This document shows, piece by piece, positions 41,375 through 50,612 of a stretch of DNA of 64,000 nucleotides (position 1 is the stretch's first letter; each line of letters begins with the position of its first letter). The notes beneath the pieces are model-generated. The model saw only the letters and a list, made by a program, of their open reading frames with translations, ran no database searches and had not been told where the DNA came from. The translations under genes were made by a program, and so were the position numbers. Source of the DNA: SIG437 sp045648985 (GTDB lineage: Bacteria; Bacillota; Clostridia; UBA1381; UBA9506); assembly GCA_045648985.1 (NCBI GenBank), contig JAZROZ010000023.1, forward strand, positions 4,270 through 68,269, written 5' to 3'.

Positions 41375-42337
41375 TTACATACTTAAAATTTCCAAAAGGT
41401 CTAAAAATTCAGGATCCATTGTTTTTTTCATTTCCAGACCTTCGCAGATGTCATAATCCACCATCTGATTGTTTTTCATAGCAACAATTCTGTTGCCACC
41501 GCCTTCAATTAAGAGTTTTACGGCGTGTGCACCCATTCGGCTTGCAATAATTCTGTCATTTACTGTAGGACTGCCGCCGCGCTGAATATATCCTAAAATA
41601 GTAGCGCGTGTTGCAATTCCCGTTTCTTCCTCGATTTTTGCAGCAATATCAACAGAGTTTCCCACACCCTCTGCTACAACAAACAGATTGTGTTCTTTTC
41701 CTCTTACTCTTCCTTTTTCAATCGGTTTTATAATATCTTCATAAAAATCATATTCATGCTCAGGAACGATAGCAGCTTCTGCACCGCAAGCCATCGCAAC
41801 GTGTGCAGCAATATATCCTGCATTTCTTCCCATAACTTCTATTATAGAGCATCTTTCGTGAGAACGTGCAGTATCTCTTATTTTATCTATAGCATCCTTA
41901 ACAGTGTTAAGTGCCGTATCAAATCCGATTGAATAGTCAGAGCAACCGATATCATTGTCAATAGTCGCAGGCACACCAACTGTTGGAAGTCCTGCTAAAC
42001 TTAAATCACGTGCTCCTCTGAAAGAGCCGTCACCACCGATTACAACCATACCGTCAATTTCAAGAGCATTTGCAATATTAACAGCCTTTTTGATGCTTGC
42101 TTCTTCTTTGAATTCAGGACATCTTGCGGTTTGAAGCACTGTTCCACCTCTGTGCAGTATATCAGAAACTGATCTTTCGGAAAGGTCAATATAATCTCCT
42201 GCTAAAAGCCCCCTATAGCCCTTTTTAAAGCCGACAACCTTTAATCCCTTATTAATAGCAAAACGCGTAACGGCACGGACTGCCGCATTCATACCGGGAG
42301 CATCGCCGCCGCTTGTAAGTACACCAATCTTTTTCAT
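41375..42337 (-). CDS. pfkA: ATP-dependent 6-phosphofructokinase
   Basis: Phosphorylates fructose 6-phosphate in glycolysis. The 320 residues match bacterial PfkA length exactly. Seen: GVLTSGGDAPGMNAAVR, IGGDGSFRGA (Gly/Asp pattern of ATP rather than PPi enzymes), PATIDNDIG with the catalytic Asp, and MGRNAGYIAAHVAMA. ATG 42337 lies 9 bases after GGAG; the ATG at 42346 is too close. Transcribed singly (no pyk follows). Allosteric Arg residues are not assessed. Confidence 0.95.
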   Translation of the reverse strand: MKKIGVLTSGGDAPGMNAAVRAVTRFAINKGLKVVGFKKGYRGLLAGDYIDLSERSVSDILHRGGTVLQTARCPEFKEEASIKKAVNIANALEIDGMVVIGGDGSFRGARDLSLAGLPTVGVPATIDNDIGCSDYSIGFDTALNTVKDAIDKIRDTARSHERCSIIEVMGRNAGYIAAHVAMACGAEAAIVPEHEYDFYEDIIKPIEKGRVRGKEHNLFVVAEGVGNSVDIAAKIEEETGIATRATILGYIQRGGSPTVNDRIIASRMGAHAVKLLIEGGGNRIVAMKNNQMVDYDICEGLEMKKTMDPEFLDLLEILSM

Positions 42338-42541
42338 AAATAACATCTCCTATATCTCAAACAATATAATCTAAATAATTATATTGTACTATATAAATTT
42401 TTTTTTTGCAATTATTTTAATAAAAATAATTATATTGTTTAGTGTATAGCAATTTAAAAACATTTTTTTAATGTAATTTGCTTGAAATAGTATCAAAAAT
42501 ATATGTTTTTTGCTCTATGTAGCTTTAAAATGAAATTTTTG

Positions 42542-42570
42542 TTGCAAAAAAATTCATTTTTGAGTATAAT
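42542..42570 (+). promoter_or_regulatory. Predicted promoter of gdhA
   Basis: TTGCAA (42542-42547), 17-base spacer, TATAAT (42565-42570). Confidence 0.65.
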
Positions 42571-42611
42571 GTTACAAGATAAATTAAATTTCGACTTAAG
42601 GAGTGAAATTT

Positions 42612-43967
42612 GTGACTTTAAAAAATGCATATTTAAAAGGTGTAATGGAAACTGTTATAAAGAGAAATCCGGGCGAACCGGAATTCCATCAGGCAGTAGA
42701 AGAGGTTCTTTGTTCAATTGAGCCTATTGTTGAAAAAAGACCTGAATTTGAAAAGACAGGACTTATTGAAAGACTTGTTGAACCTGACAGAATGGTATCA
42801 TTCCGTGTTTCATGGGTTGACGATAACGGAAAAACTCAGGTAAACAGAGGATATCGTGTTCAGTTCAACGGAGCTTTAGGACCATATAAGGGTGGCCTCA
42901 GATTCCATCCTACAGTATATTCAGGTATCATCAAGTTCTTAGGATTTGAACAGACTTTTAAAAATAGCTTAACAGGTCTTCCTATCGGCGGCGGTAAAGG
43001 CGGCAGCGACTTCGACCCAAGAGGAAAGAGCGATGCTGAAATCATGAGATTCTGTCAGGCATTTATGACAGAGCTTTATAGATACATCGGTCCTGATGTT
43101 GACGTTCCTGCAGGCGATATCGGTGTTGGCGGAAGAGAAATTGGCTTCCTTTATGGTCAGTATAAGAGAATTAAGGGTTGCTGGGAAAATGGTGTATTAA
43201 CAGGTAAAGGCTTAGAATACGGCGGTTCACTTATAAGACCTGAAGCAACAGGCTTTGGTGCTACATATTACGCAAACGAAGTTCTCACACATTTAGGTGA
43301 TACTATCGTAGGCAAAACAGTAGCAGTTTCAGGCTTTGGTAATGTTGCTTGGGGTGTATGCCAGAAAGTTGCAGAGCTCGGCGGTAAAGTTGTTACAATT
43401 TCAGGACCTGACGGCTATGTTTATGATCCGGATGGTGTTACAACAAAGGAAAAATTCGATTTTATGCTTGAAATGAGAGCATCAGGCCGTGACCGAGCAC
43501 AAGACTATGCTGAAAAATTCGGTTGCGAATTCCATGCAGGTGAAAAACCATGGGGTGTTAAGGTTGATATCTGTATGCCTTGTGCAACACAGAACGAAAT
43601 CAATGCTTTAGAAGCTGAAAAGATTATCGCAAATGGCACAAAGTATTATATTGAAGTTGCAAATATGCCTACAACAAACGATGCAATGGCACTTTTAAAA
43701 GATAAAGGTCTCATCATTGGTCCTTCAAAAGCAGTTAATGCAGGCGGCGTTGCTGTTTCTGCACTTGAGATGTCTCAGAACTCAATGAGATATAGCTGGA
43801 CAGCTGAAGAAGTTGATGCAAAACTTAAGGGCATTATGGCAAACATCCATAAAGTTTCGATGGAAGCAGCAGAAGAATATGGCTTTGGCTATGTCCTTGT
43901 TGCAGGTGCAAATATCGCAGGCTTTATAAAGGTTGCTAAAGCTATGATGGCATATGGTATTATATAA
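42612..43967 (+). CDS. gdhA: Glutamate dehydrogenase, hexameric
   Basis: Interconverts glutamate and 2-oxoglutarate plus ammonia. The 451 residues fit the small hexameric class. Seen: YKGGLRFHPTV with the substrate Lys, LPIGGGKGGSDFDP with catalytic Lys, PAGDIGVGGREIGFL, and the nucleotide-binding SGFGNVAWG. The GTG start at 42612 has AAGGAG 8 bases upstream; a GTG at 42603 overlaps that site. Single gene with its own promoter and terminator. NADP preference is likely for this subfamily but is not proved here. Confidence 0.95.
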   Translation: MTLKNAYLKGVMETVIKRNPGEPEFHQAVEEVLCSIEPIVEKRPEFEKTGLIERLVEPDRMVSFRVSWVDDNGKTQVNRGYRVQFNGALGPYKGGLRFHPTVYSGIIKFLGFEQTFKNSLTGLPIGGGKGGSDFDPRGKSDAEIMRFCQAFMTELYRYIGPDVDVPAGDIGVGGREIGFLYGQYKRIKGCWENGVLTGKGLEYGGSLIRPEATGFGATYYANEVLTHLGDTIVGKTVAVSGFGNVAWGVCQKVAELGGKVVTISGPDGYVYDPDGVTTKEKFDFMLEMRASGRDRAQDYAEKFGCEFHAGEKPWGVKVDICMPCATQNEINALEAEKIIANGTKYYIEVANMPTTNDAMALLKDKGLIIGPSKAVNAGGVAVSALEMSQNSMRYSWTAEEVDAKLKGIMANIHKVSMEAAEEYGFGYVLVAGANIAGFIKVAKAMMAYGII

Positions 43968-43986
43968 AATTTCATAAGCATTTTGG

Positions 43987-44017
43987 GTTGCCTTGGTTTT
44001 CAAGGCAACTCTTTTTC
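43987..44017 (+). terminator. Terminator of gdhA
   Basis: Stem GTTGCCTTG / CAAGGCAAC, 5-base loop, then TCTTTTTC. Confidence 0.88.
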
Positions 44018-44078
44018 TACACCCAAAGTATCATAATAGCTCCGGCATGCATATCGTGATAAAAAAGGAGTGATTTGC

Positions 44079-44558
44079 ATGACAGAACTTAAATATAACA
44101 GGGATGCTGCCGTAAGATATGCAAAAAGGTGGGCACTCGGGCGAAATCCAATGTATTATAATTTTGATGATTTGGGCGGCGACTGCACGAACTTTGCATC
44201 ACAGTGTATTTATGCGGGTGCAAATGTTATGAATTATACAGATGTTTTCGGTTGGTACTATGAAAGCCTGTCACAGCGTTCACCGTCGTGGACAGGAGTA
44301 GAATATCTTTATAACTTTCTTATAAATAACAAAGGAGTCGGGCCGTTTGGTTTTTTAGTATCTCAAAATGAAGCAGAGCCCGGGGATGTTGTTCAGCTCG
44401 GGACAGAAAACAACCATTATTATCACTCGCCGGTTATAATATCAACTGAGCCGATTTTGCTGGCGGCACATTCATTTGATGCTCTTTTCAGACCCTTAGA
44501 TTCTTACACATACGACAAAGTGAGATTTATTCATATAGAGGGAGTCAGAAAAGCGTGA
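44079..44558 (+). CDS. Putative amidase-domain protein
   Basis: 159 residues of the small Cys-His amidase type (Pfam PF12671-like). Seen: YNRDAAVRYAKRWALGRNPMYYNFDDLGGDCTNFASQCIYAGA with the probable nucleophile Cys, then PGDVVQLG and HYYHSPVII with a candidate His. No signal peptide, so it likely acts in the cytoplasm or in spores; family members are often near sporulation genes. AAGGAG lies 8 bases before the ATG at 44079. Substrate unknown; a peptidoglycan peptide is possible. Confidence 0.83.
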   Translation: MTELKYNRDAAVRYAKRWALGRNPMYYNFDDLGGDCTNFASQCIYAGANVMNYTDVFGWYYESLSQRSPSWTGVEYLYNFLINNKGVGPFGFLVSQNEAEPGDVVQLGTENNHYYHSPVIISTEPILLAAHSFDALFRPLDSYTYDKVRFIHIEGVRKA

Positions 44559-44598
44559 AATAAAGGATGATTTGCCTATAAAATAATGAATTTTTTTA

Positions 44599-44627
44599 TT
44601 GACTATTTTAAGTTGTTGGTATATAAT
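44599..44627 (+). promoter_or_regulatory. Predicted promoter of serC-serA
   Basis: TTGACT (44599-44604), 17-base spacer, TATAAT (44622-44627). No T-box or riboswitch in the 46-base leader. Confidence 0.7.
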
Positions 44628-44673
44628 AGAAACAATAATTTTATTTTTTTATACAATTACGGAGGTATCGACA

Positions 44674-45756
44674 ATGAGCAGAGTTTATAATTTTTCAGCA
44701 GGTCCTTCTGTACTTCCTGAGGAAGTGCTTAAAAAGGCTGCAGCACAAATGACAGAATATGAGACATCAGGTATGTCTGTTATGGAGATGAGTCACCGTT
44801 CGGCTGACTATGAAGCTATTATTGGAAGAGCGGAATCTCTCCTTCGTGAGCTTATGCATATACCGGATAACTATAAAGTGTTGTTTCTGCAGGGCGGTGC
44901 ATCAACACAGTTTGCAATGATTCCTATGAATCTTTTAAGAAAATCTAAAAAGGCTGACTATGTTATAACAGGTCAGTGGGCAAAAAAAGCAGCTTCCGAA
45001 GCAGAGAAGTATGGTGAAGTTAAGAAGGTTGCAAGCTCAGCTGATAAAGTGTTCTCATACATTCCCAAGCTTGACAAAAATGAATTCACACCTGATGCGG
45101 ATTATTTCCACATTACATTTAACAACACAATCTACGGAACACGTTATACAGAGCTTCCTGACACAGGCGACGTTCCGCTCGTTGCAGATATTTCATCAAA
45201 TATTTTGTCACAGCCTATCGACGTTACAAAATTTGGTCTTTTATACGCAGGCGCACAGAAAAATATGGGTCCTGCAGGCTTAACTGTTGTTATCATACGT
45301 GAAGACTTAATCGGTGATGTAGATCAGACAGTTCCTACGATGCTTCAATACAAGATTCACGCAGAAAACGGCTCAATGTATAACACTCCTCCTACATACA
45401 GCATTTATATCTGTATGCTCGTATTGGAATGGTTAAAAGAGCAGGGAGGTATTGAAGGAATATACAAAGTAAATTTAGAGAAAGCAAAGCTTCTTTATGA
45501 TTACTTAGATAGTTCAGAAATGTTTAGGGGAACAGTAGTTCCAGAGGATCGTTCACTTATGAATGTTCCGTTTGTAACAGATTCAGAGGAATTAAATGCT
45601 AAATTCATAAAAGAAGCAAAAGCAAAGGGCTTTGTAAACTTAAAAGGTCACAGAACAGTTGGTGGTATGAGAGCAAGTATCTATAACGCAATGTCCTTAG
45701 ACGGTGTAAAAGCTTTGGTTGACTTTATGAAAGAATTTGAAAAAAATAATAAATAA
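44674..45756 (+). CDS. serC: Phosphoserine aminotransferase
   Basis: PLP enzyme, second step of serine biosynthesis (3-phosphohydroxypyruvate to phosphoserine). The 360 residues match the family. Seen: YNFSAGPSVLPEEVL, MEMSHRS, FLQGGASTQFAMIPMNL, and the PLP lysine in YAGAQKNMGPAGLTVVI. GGAGG before the ATG at 44674. The next gene, serA, begins 14 bases later; the phosphatase serB is not in the window. Confidence 0.96.
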   Translation: MSRVYNFSAGPSVLPEEVLKKAAAQMTEYETSGMSVMEMSHRSADYEAIIGRAESLLRELMHIPDNYKVLFLQGGASTQFAMIPMNLLRKSKKADYVITGQWAKKAASEAEKYGEVKKVASSADKVFSYIPKLDKNEFTPDADYFHITFNNTIYGTRYTELPDTGDVPLVADISSNILSQPIDVTKFGLLYAGAQKNMGPAGLTVVIIREDLIGDVDQTVPTMLQYKIHAENGSMYNTPPTYSIYICMLVLEWLKEQGGIEGIYKVNLEKAKLLYDYLDSSEMFRGTVVPEDRSLMNVPFVTDSEELNAKFIKEAKAKGFVNLKGHRTVGGMRASIYNAMSLDGVKALVDFMKEFEKNNK

Positions 45757-45770
45757 AAGGCGGTAGTCAT

Positions 45771-46937
45771 ATGTTTGACATTTTAACACTTAATAAAATA
45801 GCAAGCTGCGGTCTTGAAAAATTGTCCGCAGAAAAATATAACATCAGCGATTCATGCGCTGACCCTGATGGCATAATCTTAAGAAGCTTTTCTATGCACG
45901 ATATGGAAGTGGGAGCTAACTTAAAAGCTGTTGCAAGAGCAGGTGCAGGTGTAAACAATATTCCTGTTGATGCTTATACAGAAAAAGGTATTGTTGTTTT
46001 CAATACTCCTGGTGCTAATGCAAATGCTGTTAAGGAGCTTGTTATAGCAGGTCTTTTACTTTCCTCGCGTGATATCGTAGGCGGTATTGAATGGGCAAAA
46101 ACTTTAAGTGGTCAGGGTGCAGAAGTTGGAAAGCTTGTTGAAAAAGGAAAGAGCCAGTTTGTAGGTCCTGAAATCAAGGGTAAAACACTTGGTGTTATCG
46201 GTCTTGGTGCAATCGGTGTTATGGTTGCAAATGCTGCAAGCGCGCTTGGAATGGATGTAATTGGTTATGACCCATACCTTACAATAGATGCAGCACTACA
46301 CCTCGCTACAACAATCAAAAAAGCAGATGATATAAGTGAAGTATATGCTAAATCTGATTATATCACACTTCACATTCCGCTTAATGATTCTACAAGAGGC
46401 ACAATTAATTCTGAAACAATAGCTCAGATGAAAGATGGTGTGAGAATATTAAATTTCTCACGTGGCGAGCTTGTTAATGAAGCGCATTTAGCTACAGCCT
46501 TAGACGAAGGTAAGATTGCATCATATGTAATTGACTTTCCGTCAGATGCAGTTCTTTCAATGAAGAACGTTGTTGCAACACCTCACTTAGGTGCTTCAAC
46601 TCCTGAATCAGAAGATAACTGTGCAATTATGGCTGCAAGAGAGCTAAGAGAATACTTGGAAAATGGTAATATCAGAAATTCCGTAAACTTCCCGAATTGC
46701 GAAATGGCAAGAGAGGGTGGCACAAGAATTACAATTATGCACAAAAATGTTGCAGGTATGCTTAGTCTTTTCTCATCTGCAGTTGCTGATGAGGGTATAA
46801 ACATCACAAATATGATGAATAAGAGCAAAAAAGACAATGCATATACAATAATGGATATTGACGGCGACGTTTCTGAAGCGATGGAAAATAAGCTTGCAGG
46901 TATTGATGCAGTATTAAAGGTTAGAATTATAAAATAG
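45771..46937 (+). CDS. serA: D-3-phosphoglycerate dehydrogenase
   Basis: Oxidises 3-phosphoglycerate at the start of serine biosynthesis. The 388 residues form a D-2-hydroxyacid dehydrogenase (LGVIGLGAIGVMVANAASALGM binds NAD; NFSRGELVNE has the Arg; PHLGAST the catalytic His) with a C-terminal ACT domain (MHKNVAGMLSLFSSAVADEGINI) but without the ASB domain of long SerA. It is thus the short type, where the ACT domain may give serine feedback inhibition. AGGCGG lies before the ATG. Confidence 0.95.
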   Translation: MFDILTLNKIASCGLEKLSAEKYNISDSCADPDGIILRSFSMHDMEVGANLKAVARAGAGVNNIPVDAYTEKGIVVFNTPGANANAVKELVIAGLLLSSRDIVGGIEWAKTLSGQGAEVGKLVEKGKSQFVGPEIKGKTLGVIGLGAIGVMVANAASALGMDVIGYDPYLTIDAALHLATTIKKADDISEVYAKSDYITLHIPLNDSTRGTINSETIAQMKDGVRILNFSRGELVNEAHLATALDEGKIASYVIDFPSDAVLSMKNVVATPHLGASTPESEDNCAIMAARELREYLENGNIRNSVNFPNCEMAREGGTRITIMHKNVAGMLSLFSSAVADEGINITNMMNKSKKDNAYTIMDIDGDVSEAMENKLAGIDAVLKVRIIK

Positions 46938-46954
46938 ATAAAACAATATAATAT

Positions 46955-46989
46955 AAAAACAGGTAAAAGCACTGCTTTTACCTGTTTTT
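46955..46989. terminator. Bidirectional terminator between serA and the small-protein gene
   Basis: AAAAACAGGTAAAAGC / GCTTTTACCTGTTTTT stem with a small loop; A run and T run on both sides. Confidence 0.88.
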
Positions 46990-46992
46990 ATA

Positions 46993-47166
46993 TTATATGT
47001 CACCGCGTAATAAATTTTCTGCGTAATCCTTTAAGCTTTCAAAAGAATTAACACCGCCTGACCTCTGAGAAATCTGCTCCCTTACATAGTCGGGTAGAGA
47101 ATCGAAATAGTTTTTAGCATCGCTTTCGTTTTCTAGAACTTCATTTAAGCTTGGATATTTTCTCAT
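46993..47166 (-). CDS. Small conserved protein of unknown function
   Basis: 57 residues, no membrane segment: RKYPSLNEVLENESDAKNYFDSLPDYVREQISQRSGGVNSFESLKDYAENLLRGDI. The YFxSLPDYVREQI pattern recurs in short clostridial proteins; no function known to me. ATG 47166 with AAGGTGGG upstream; an upstream extension has no ribosome site. Confidence 0.7.
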   Translation of the reverse strand: MRKYPSLNEVLENESDAKNYFDSLPDYVREQISQRSGGVNSFESLKDYAENLLRGDI

Positions 47167-47275
47167 AATAAATCCCACCTTCTGTATTTTTTTCTTATTA
47201 TGCGAAAATTTCCGTGAAATATACAAAAAAAGGTGTAAAACAAATTTGTCTTACACCTCAAATAATATGTAATTT

Positions 47276-47728
47276 TTAATATGAACCTGAAGAACGCCTG
47301 TAGTTTCCACCGCGTTTTGCATCTACACCTTTTTTGATGTCGTGCATACGTTCATCGCTTGATTGCTTAAATTTACTCATCATTTCTTCAAAAGAGAGTG
47401 GCGCATCTGATTCTGAACCTTTGCTAGACCAATCGAAGTCATCAGGTCTTGTAAAGCGCTGTTTTTTAGCCTGATTTTCGGCTTTGCGTTTATCTAAAAG
47501 CGCTTGCTTGATAGATAGGCTGATTTTACCTTTTTCATCAATCGAAACAACCTTAACTGATACTGTTTCACCTTCTTTTAGATGCTGATTGATATCCTTT
47601 ACATATTCCAAAGCTACTTCGGAAATATGAACGAGACCTGTTTTGCCTTCTCCTAAATCAATAAAAGCACCAAAAGGCGTAATACCTGAAATTTTTCCCT
47701 CTACTGTTTTGCCTACCTCCAAAAGCAT
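47276..47728 (-). CDS. yabR: S1-domain RNA-binding protein (YabR-like)
   Basis: 150 residues: an S1 domain at the N-terminus (EVGKTVEGKISGITPFGAFIDLGEGKTGLVHISEVA ... SVKVVSIDEKGKISLSIKQ) and a charged, probably disordered C-terminal tail (RFTRPDDFDWSSKGSES, KKGVDAKRGGNYRR). In Bacillus yabR lies in the same place after divIC; a general role in RNA binding is inferred. GGAGG lies 10 bases before the ATG. Confidence 0.85.
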   Translation of the reverse strand: MLLEVGKTVEGKISGITPFGAFIDLGEGKTGLVHISEVALEYVKDINQHLKEGETVSVKVVSIDEKGKISLSIKQALLDKRKAENQAKKQRFTRPDDFDWSSKGSESDAPLSFEEMMSKFKQSSDERMHDIKKGVDAKRGGNYRRSSGSY

Positions 47729-47775
47729 CAGAATGCTTCCTCCATTTCTTTGTTTGACGTACTGTAAAAAATTAT

Positions 47776-48075
47776 TTATTTGTTTGTATCAATAAAAACT
47801 TTTTCACTTTTTTTCATATATCCAAGCTTCTCACGTGCAACCCGCTCTTTGTATTCATCAGTTTCTGTAAGTGCCAGCTCATCGTTCTTTTCTTTGTTGA
47901 TTTTATGAGCTTCTGTGGTTTGCTCGTCTATGATTTTATTCTGTTTATTAAGCCACGACAATGTAAACTGCTGTGATATCAAAGAGATACATATGTAAGC
48001 AGCAAGTCCAAGCAATAAAAATCGTTTAATAAAAACGGAAAAATTAATATTCTTTTTTGAAGCTTTCTTATCCAT
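47776..48075 (-). CDS. divIC: Septum-formation initiator family protein (DivIC/FtsB)
   Basis: 99 residues: one N-terminal membrane helix (residues 15-35, VFIKRFLLLGLAAYICISLI), then a heptad-rich coiled coil (KQNKIIDEQTTEAHKINKEKNDELA) and an EYKERVAREKLGYMKKSEKVFI end typical of DivIC. Bridges FtsL and the late divisome. Second-last gene of the yabP-yabQ-divIC-yabR group; GAGG before the ATG. Confidence 0.9.
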   Translation of the reverse strand: MDKKASKKNINFSVFIKRFLLLGLAAYICISLISQQFTLSWLNKQNKIIDEQTTEAHKINKEKNDELALTETDEYKERVAREKLGYMKKSEKVFIDTNK

Positions 48076-48102
48076 ACTAACCTCGTAAAATGTATCGTAG
48101 TT

Positions 48103-48591
48103 TCATTTTTTTAAAAAAGCTGTTTTACAAGCTTTCTGTATCTTTTTAAATTTCCTGCTTATTCTTTTGAAACCTCGTATAACAGGCGATATTACAAAAG
48201 ATAAACATACACATATTATATTATACGTAAATTTGAGCGGTGTCAATAGAATTTTCAAAAAAAATTCAAAAATTTTGAAAAAAACAGAGATAAAACGGTG
48301 AACTAAGAGCATAAATAGTCTGCTTAAGGTTAAAAAATACAAAACAGCTCCCAAAAAAGAACCAAAAATATGATACCACCTGAGTCTGCCATCATTTGTG
48401 AAAAAAACCAAAAAGAACATAATAGCAGTAGCTATGCACCAGAAAAGAATATCCTGCAGTCCTGAAAAAAGCACCCCTGTCTGTACTTCAATGCGGATAG
48501 TTCTGAAAAGGTCATAAAGAAAGGCTATTATCATTCCGAATAAGACAGAATAAAGCAGAATATAGACTTCATTTGCAATCGAAAAATCCAT
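48103..48591 (-). CDS. yabQ: Spore cortex biosynthesis protein YabQ
   Basis: 162 residues with about four membrane helices, then a basic C-terminal tail (KRISRKFKKIQKACKTAFLKK). The N-terminus SIANEVYILLYSVLFGMIIAFLYDLFR is the YabQ signature. In Bacillus it is required for cortex formation and is made in the mother cell. It lies between yabP and divIC as in Bacilli. Confidence 0.87.
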   Translation of the reverse strand: MDFSIANEVYILLYSVLFGMIIAFLYDLFRTIRIEVQTGVLFSGLQDILFWCIATAIMFFLVFFTNDGRLRWYHIFGSFLGAVLYFLTLSRLFMLLVHRFISVFFKIFEFFLKILLTPLKFTYNIICVCLSFVISPVIRGFKRISRKFKKIQKACKTAFLKK

Positions 48592-48603
48592 AGAAAATCT
48601 CCA

Positions 48604-48879
48604 TCATTTTAAAAGCTTTTTAAAAAATCCTTTTTGCTTTCCGCCGTAACCTTTATCAGAGTATAAAATACTCATAATTTCACCGTCAATAATGAGCTCT
48701 CCTGATGCGATATCGAGCTTTTGAATATGAAGATTATATCCTTCGATTTCAATTGTATCTTCGTTTGTGAAAAGTACAATTTTAGATTCATCAAAGGTAT
48801 CAACATCTTTTACCTGAGTTACGGAAAGCTGTGAACGTTCCTTTAAAAAAAGATTGTATGGGGATTTGTTTTCTTCCAT
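48604..48879 (-). CDS. yabP: Sporulation protein YabP
   Basis: 91 residues of the YabP/YqfC family (LFLKERSQLSVTQVKDVDTFDESKIVLFTNEDTIEIEGYNLHIQKLDIASGELIIDGEIMSILYSD), small beta-rich mother-cell protein. GGAGG is 7 bases before the ATG. First gene of the group. The leader contains an imperfect palindrome around 48887-48928; a sigma-E promoter is expected but not clearly seen. Confidence 0.9.
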   Translation of the reverse strand: MEENKSPYNLFLKERSQLSVTQVKDVDTFDESKIVLFTNEDTIEIEGYNLHIQKLDIASGELIIDGEIMSILYSDKGYGGKQKGFFKKLLK

Positions 48880-48944
48880 AAAAAGTCCTCCGATTATATT
48901 ATTTATTAAATAATATGAAACGGAGGAGGTTAGTATGCATTTTT

Positions 48945-49451
48945 TTATTTTTGGAGCACTTTTATAATTTCGCCTACATACATATCATGAAAATCTGCGG
49001 TAGCGTAGTTTTTATTTATCAAGGACTTATCAATAAAGCCTTCGGGAACTAAAGGAGAATGATAAAGCTTTTTGCATATGACAGAAAGCCTTGCTTCGTT
49101 AAAAATCGGCGCGTTCTCATCTGTTTTAAGTGTTAGCTTTGACTTTGCGATTTTATCTTCATCGCGGCCAGATACCTTTCCAAAATAGCCTAAGATATCT
49201 TTATATTCCTTATCAAAAAAGGAAAGTGTAAAAAATTCAGAATTGTCAACAAATTTCTTTGTGTATCTCTGCGGTCTTATAAAACAATATACTACGTTTT
49301 TGTTCCATAAAACACCCATACCGCCCCAAGAAGCAGTCATCGCATTGGTTTTGCCATCGTTTGATGCTGCAATCAGCATCCAGTCATTTCCTATTAATGA
49401 AAAAACATTATCATTTATATTTTCAGGTGAAATCTCTTTAAAATCGGCCAT
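48945..49451 (-). CDS. Flavin reductase-like (FMN-binding split barrel) protein
   Basis: 168 residues of the flavin reductase domain family: ALIGNDWMLIAASNDGKTNAMTASWGGMGVLWNKNVVYCFIRPQRYTKKFVDNSEFFTLSFF is the FMN-binding core. It probably reduces FMN with NAD(P)H or acts as a small flavoprotein electron carrier. ATG 49451 with AGAGGG upstream. Single gene between the yab group and spmAB. Confidence 0.86.
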   Translation of the reverse strand: MADFKEISPENINDNVFSLIGNDWMLIAASNDGKTNAMTASWGGMGVLWNKNVVYCFIRPQRYTKKFVDNSEFFTLSFFDKEYKDILGYFGKVSGRDEDKIAKSKLTLKTDENAPIFNEARLSVICKKLYHSPLVPEGFIDKSLINKNYATADFHDMYVGEIIKVLQK

Positions 49452-49506
49452 TTTTATCCCTCTTTCTAATTGATTAATATAATTATACATCTATCTATTT
49501 TTAATG

Positions 49507-50034
49507 TCAACCAAAAAACAGTCTGCAAACCCAGACAGAAGCTAAAAAACCTGCAAGGTCTGCAGTTAGTGCAGCGAAAAGCGTATAGCGGGAATCGGTT
49601 ACGTTTATACTGCCAAAATATATACATATGGCATAAAATGTAGTTTCTGTTGAGCCCATCATAACAGATGCAGTTTTGCCGATTATGGAATCAGGGCCGT
49701 AGCGAGCTAAAATATCGCCAACTATTGCTAAAGCTCCGCTTCCTGAAACGGGCCTAAGCAGTGCAAGCGGCATAACCTCAGACGGAATATGAAATATATC
49801 TGTTACAGGAGAAATCAGCTTTATAAGAAAGTCAAGAGCACCACTTGTTCTAAACATTGTAATTGCTGCAATAAGTCCAACCAAAGCGGGCAGGATATTG
49901 ATTGTTGAGGTGATGCCGTCTTTAGCTCCTTTTGTAAATGCTTCAAATATGTTTACCCTTTTAAAAAGAGCATATCCTAAGATTATAAAAAATATTATCG
50001 GAATAATGAAAAGTGATATATTGCTGAGCATCAT
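49507..50034 (-). CDS. spmB: Spore maturation protein SpmB
   Basis: 175 residues, about five helices, with the nucleoside-recognition (Gate) domain (INILPALVGLIAAITMFRTSGALDFLIKLISPV and LRPVSGSGALAIVGDILARYGPDSIIG). Together with SpmA it supports spore core dehydration. ATG 50034 overlaps the spmA stop (ATGA), so the two are coupled. Confidence 0.93.
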   Translation of the reverse strand: MMLSNISLFIIPIIFFIILGYALFKRVNIFEAFTKGAKDGITSTINILPALVGLIAAITMFRTSGALDFLIKLISPVTDIFHIPSEVMPLALLRPVSGSGALAIVGDILARYGPDSIIGKTASVMMGSTETTFYAICIYFGSINVTDSRYTLFAALTADLAGFLASVWVCRLFFG

Positions 50035-50612
50035 ATATCACCTCTTTTTGACATAATCTTTGATACAATAATTCCAACAGATATGGAAATAATTGAACAA
50101 ATCCATACGGGAACTATTATGGAAAAAGCGTCACTCGAGCCGTTTGAGCTTCTTAAGGCAATAACCGTTGTTGGAATAAGGGTGATAGATGCTGTGTTGA
50201 TTACGACAAAAAGACACATAGAAGACGATGCACGCTTTCTTTTCTTGTTTTCTTTGTCAAGCTCCTGCATGGCTTTGAGTCCTAGAGGTGTTGCGGCATT
50301 TGAAAGCCCTAAAAAATTTGCTACCATATTCATAAGCATCGCATCATTAGCGGGGGAGTTTTCCTTAAGCTCGGGAAAAAGCAAACGCATAAGCGGTTTT
50401 AACAATTTTGACAGTTTCTCTGTAAGACCTGCTCGTTTTGCGATTTCTAAAAGTCCTGACCAAAAACACATCATACCCAAAAGTCCTATTGCCATTTGAA
50501 CAGCAGATGATGCACCCTCCAAAAGAGCGTTGTTTACATCATTTAAGGTTCCATTTGCGATTGAAAATACGAAAGAAAGAATGAGCATTGATGCCCATAT
50601 ATAATTAATCAT
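50031..50612 (-). CDS. spmA: Spore maturation protein SpmA
   Basis: 193 residues, about five membrane helices, Gate domain (GASSAVQMAIGLLGMMCFWSGLLEIAKRAGLTEKLSKLLKPLMRLLFPE, NMVANFLGLSNAATPLGLKAM, VINTASITLIPTTVIALR). Pairs with SpmB. Its start codon and ribosome site lie in the right arm of a hairpin (50610-50644). Confidence 0.93.
   Translation of the reverse strand: MINYIWASMLILSFVFSIANGTLNDVNNALLEGASSAVQMAIGLLGMMCFWSGLLEIAKRAGLTEKLSKLLKPLMRLLFPELKENSPANDAMLMNMVANFLGLSNAATPLGLKAMQELDKENKKRKRASSSMCLFVVINTASITLIPTTVIALRSSNGSSDAFSIIVPVWICSIISISVGIIVSKIMSKRGDI

Noticed and set aside
42376..42440. ATAATTATATTG repeats as a regulatory pair before gdhA
   Set aside because: Very low complexity AT sequence; chance repetition is likely.
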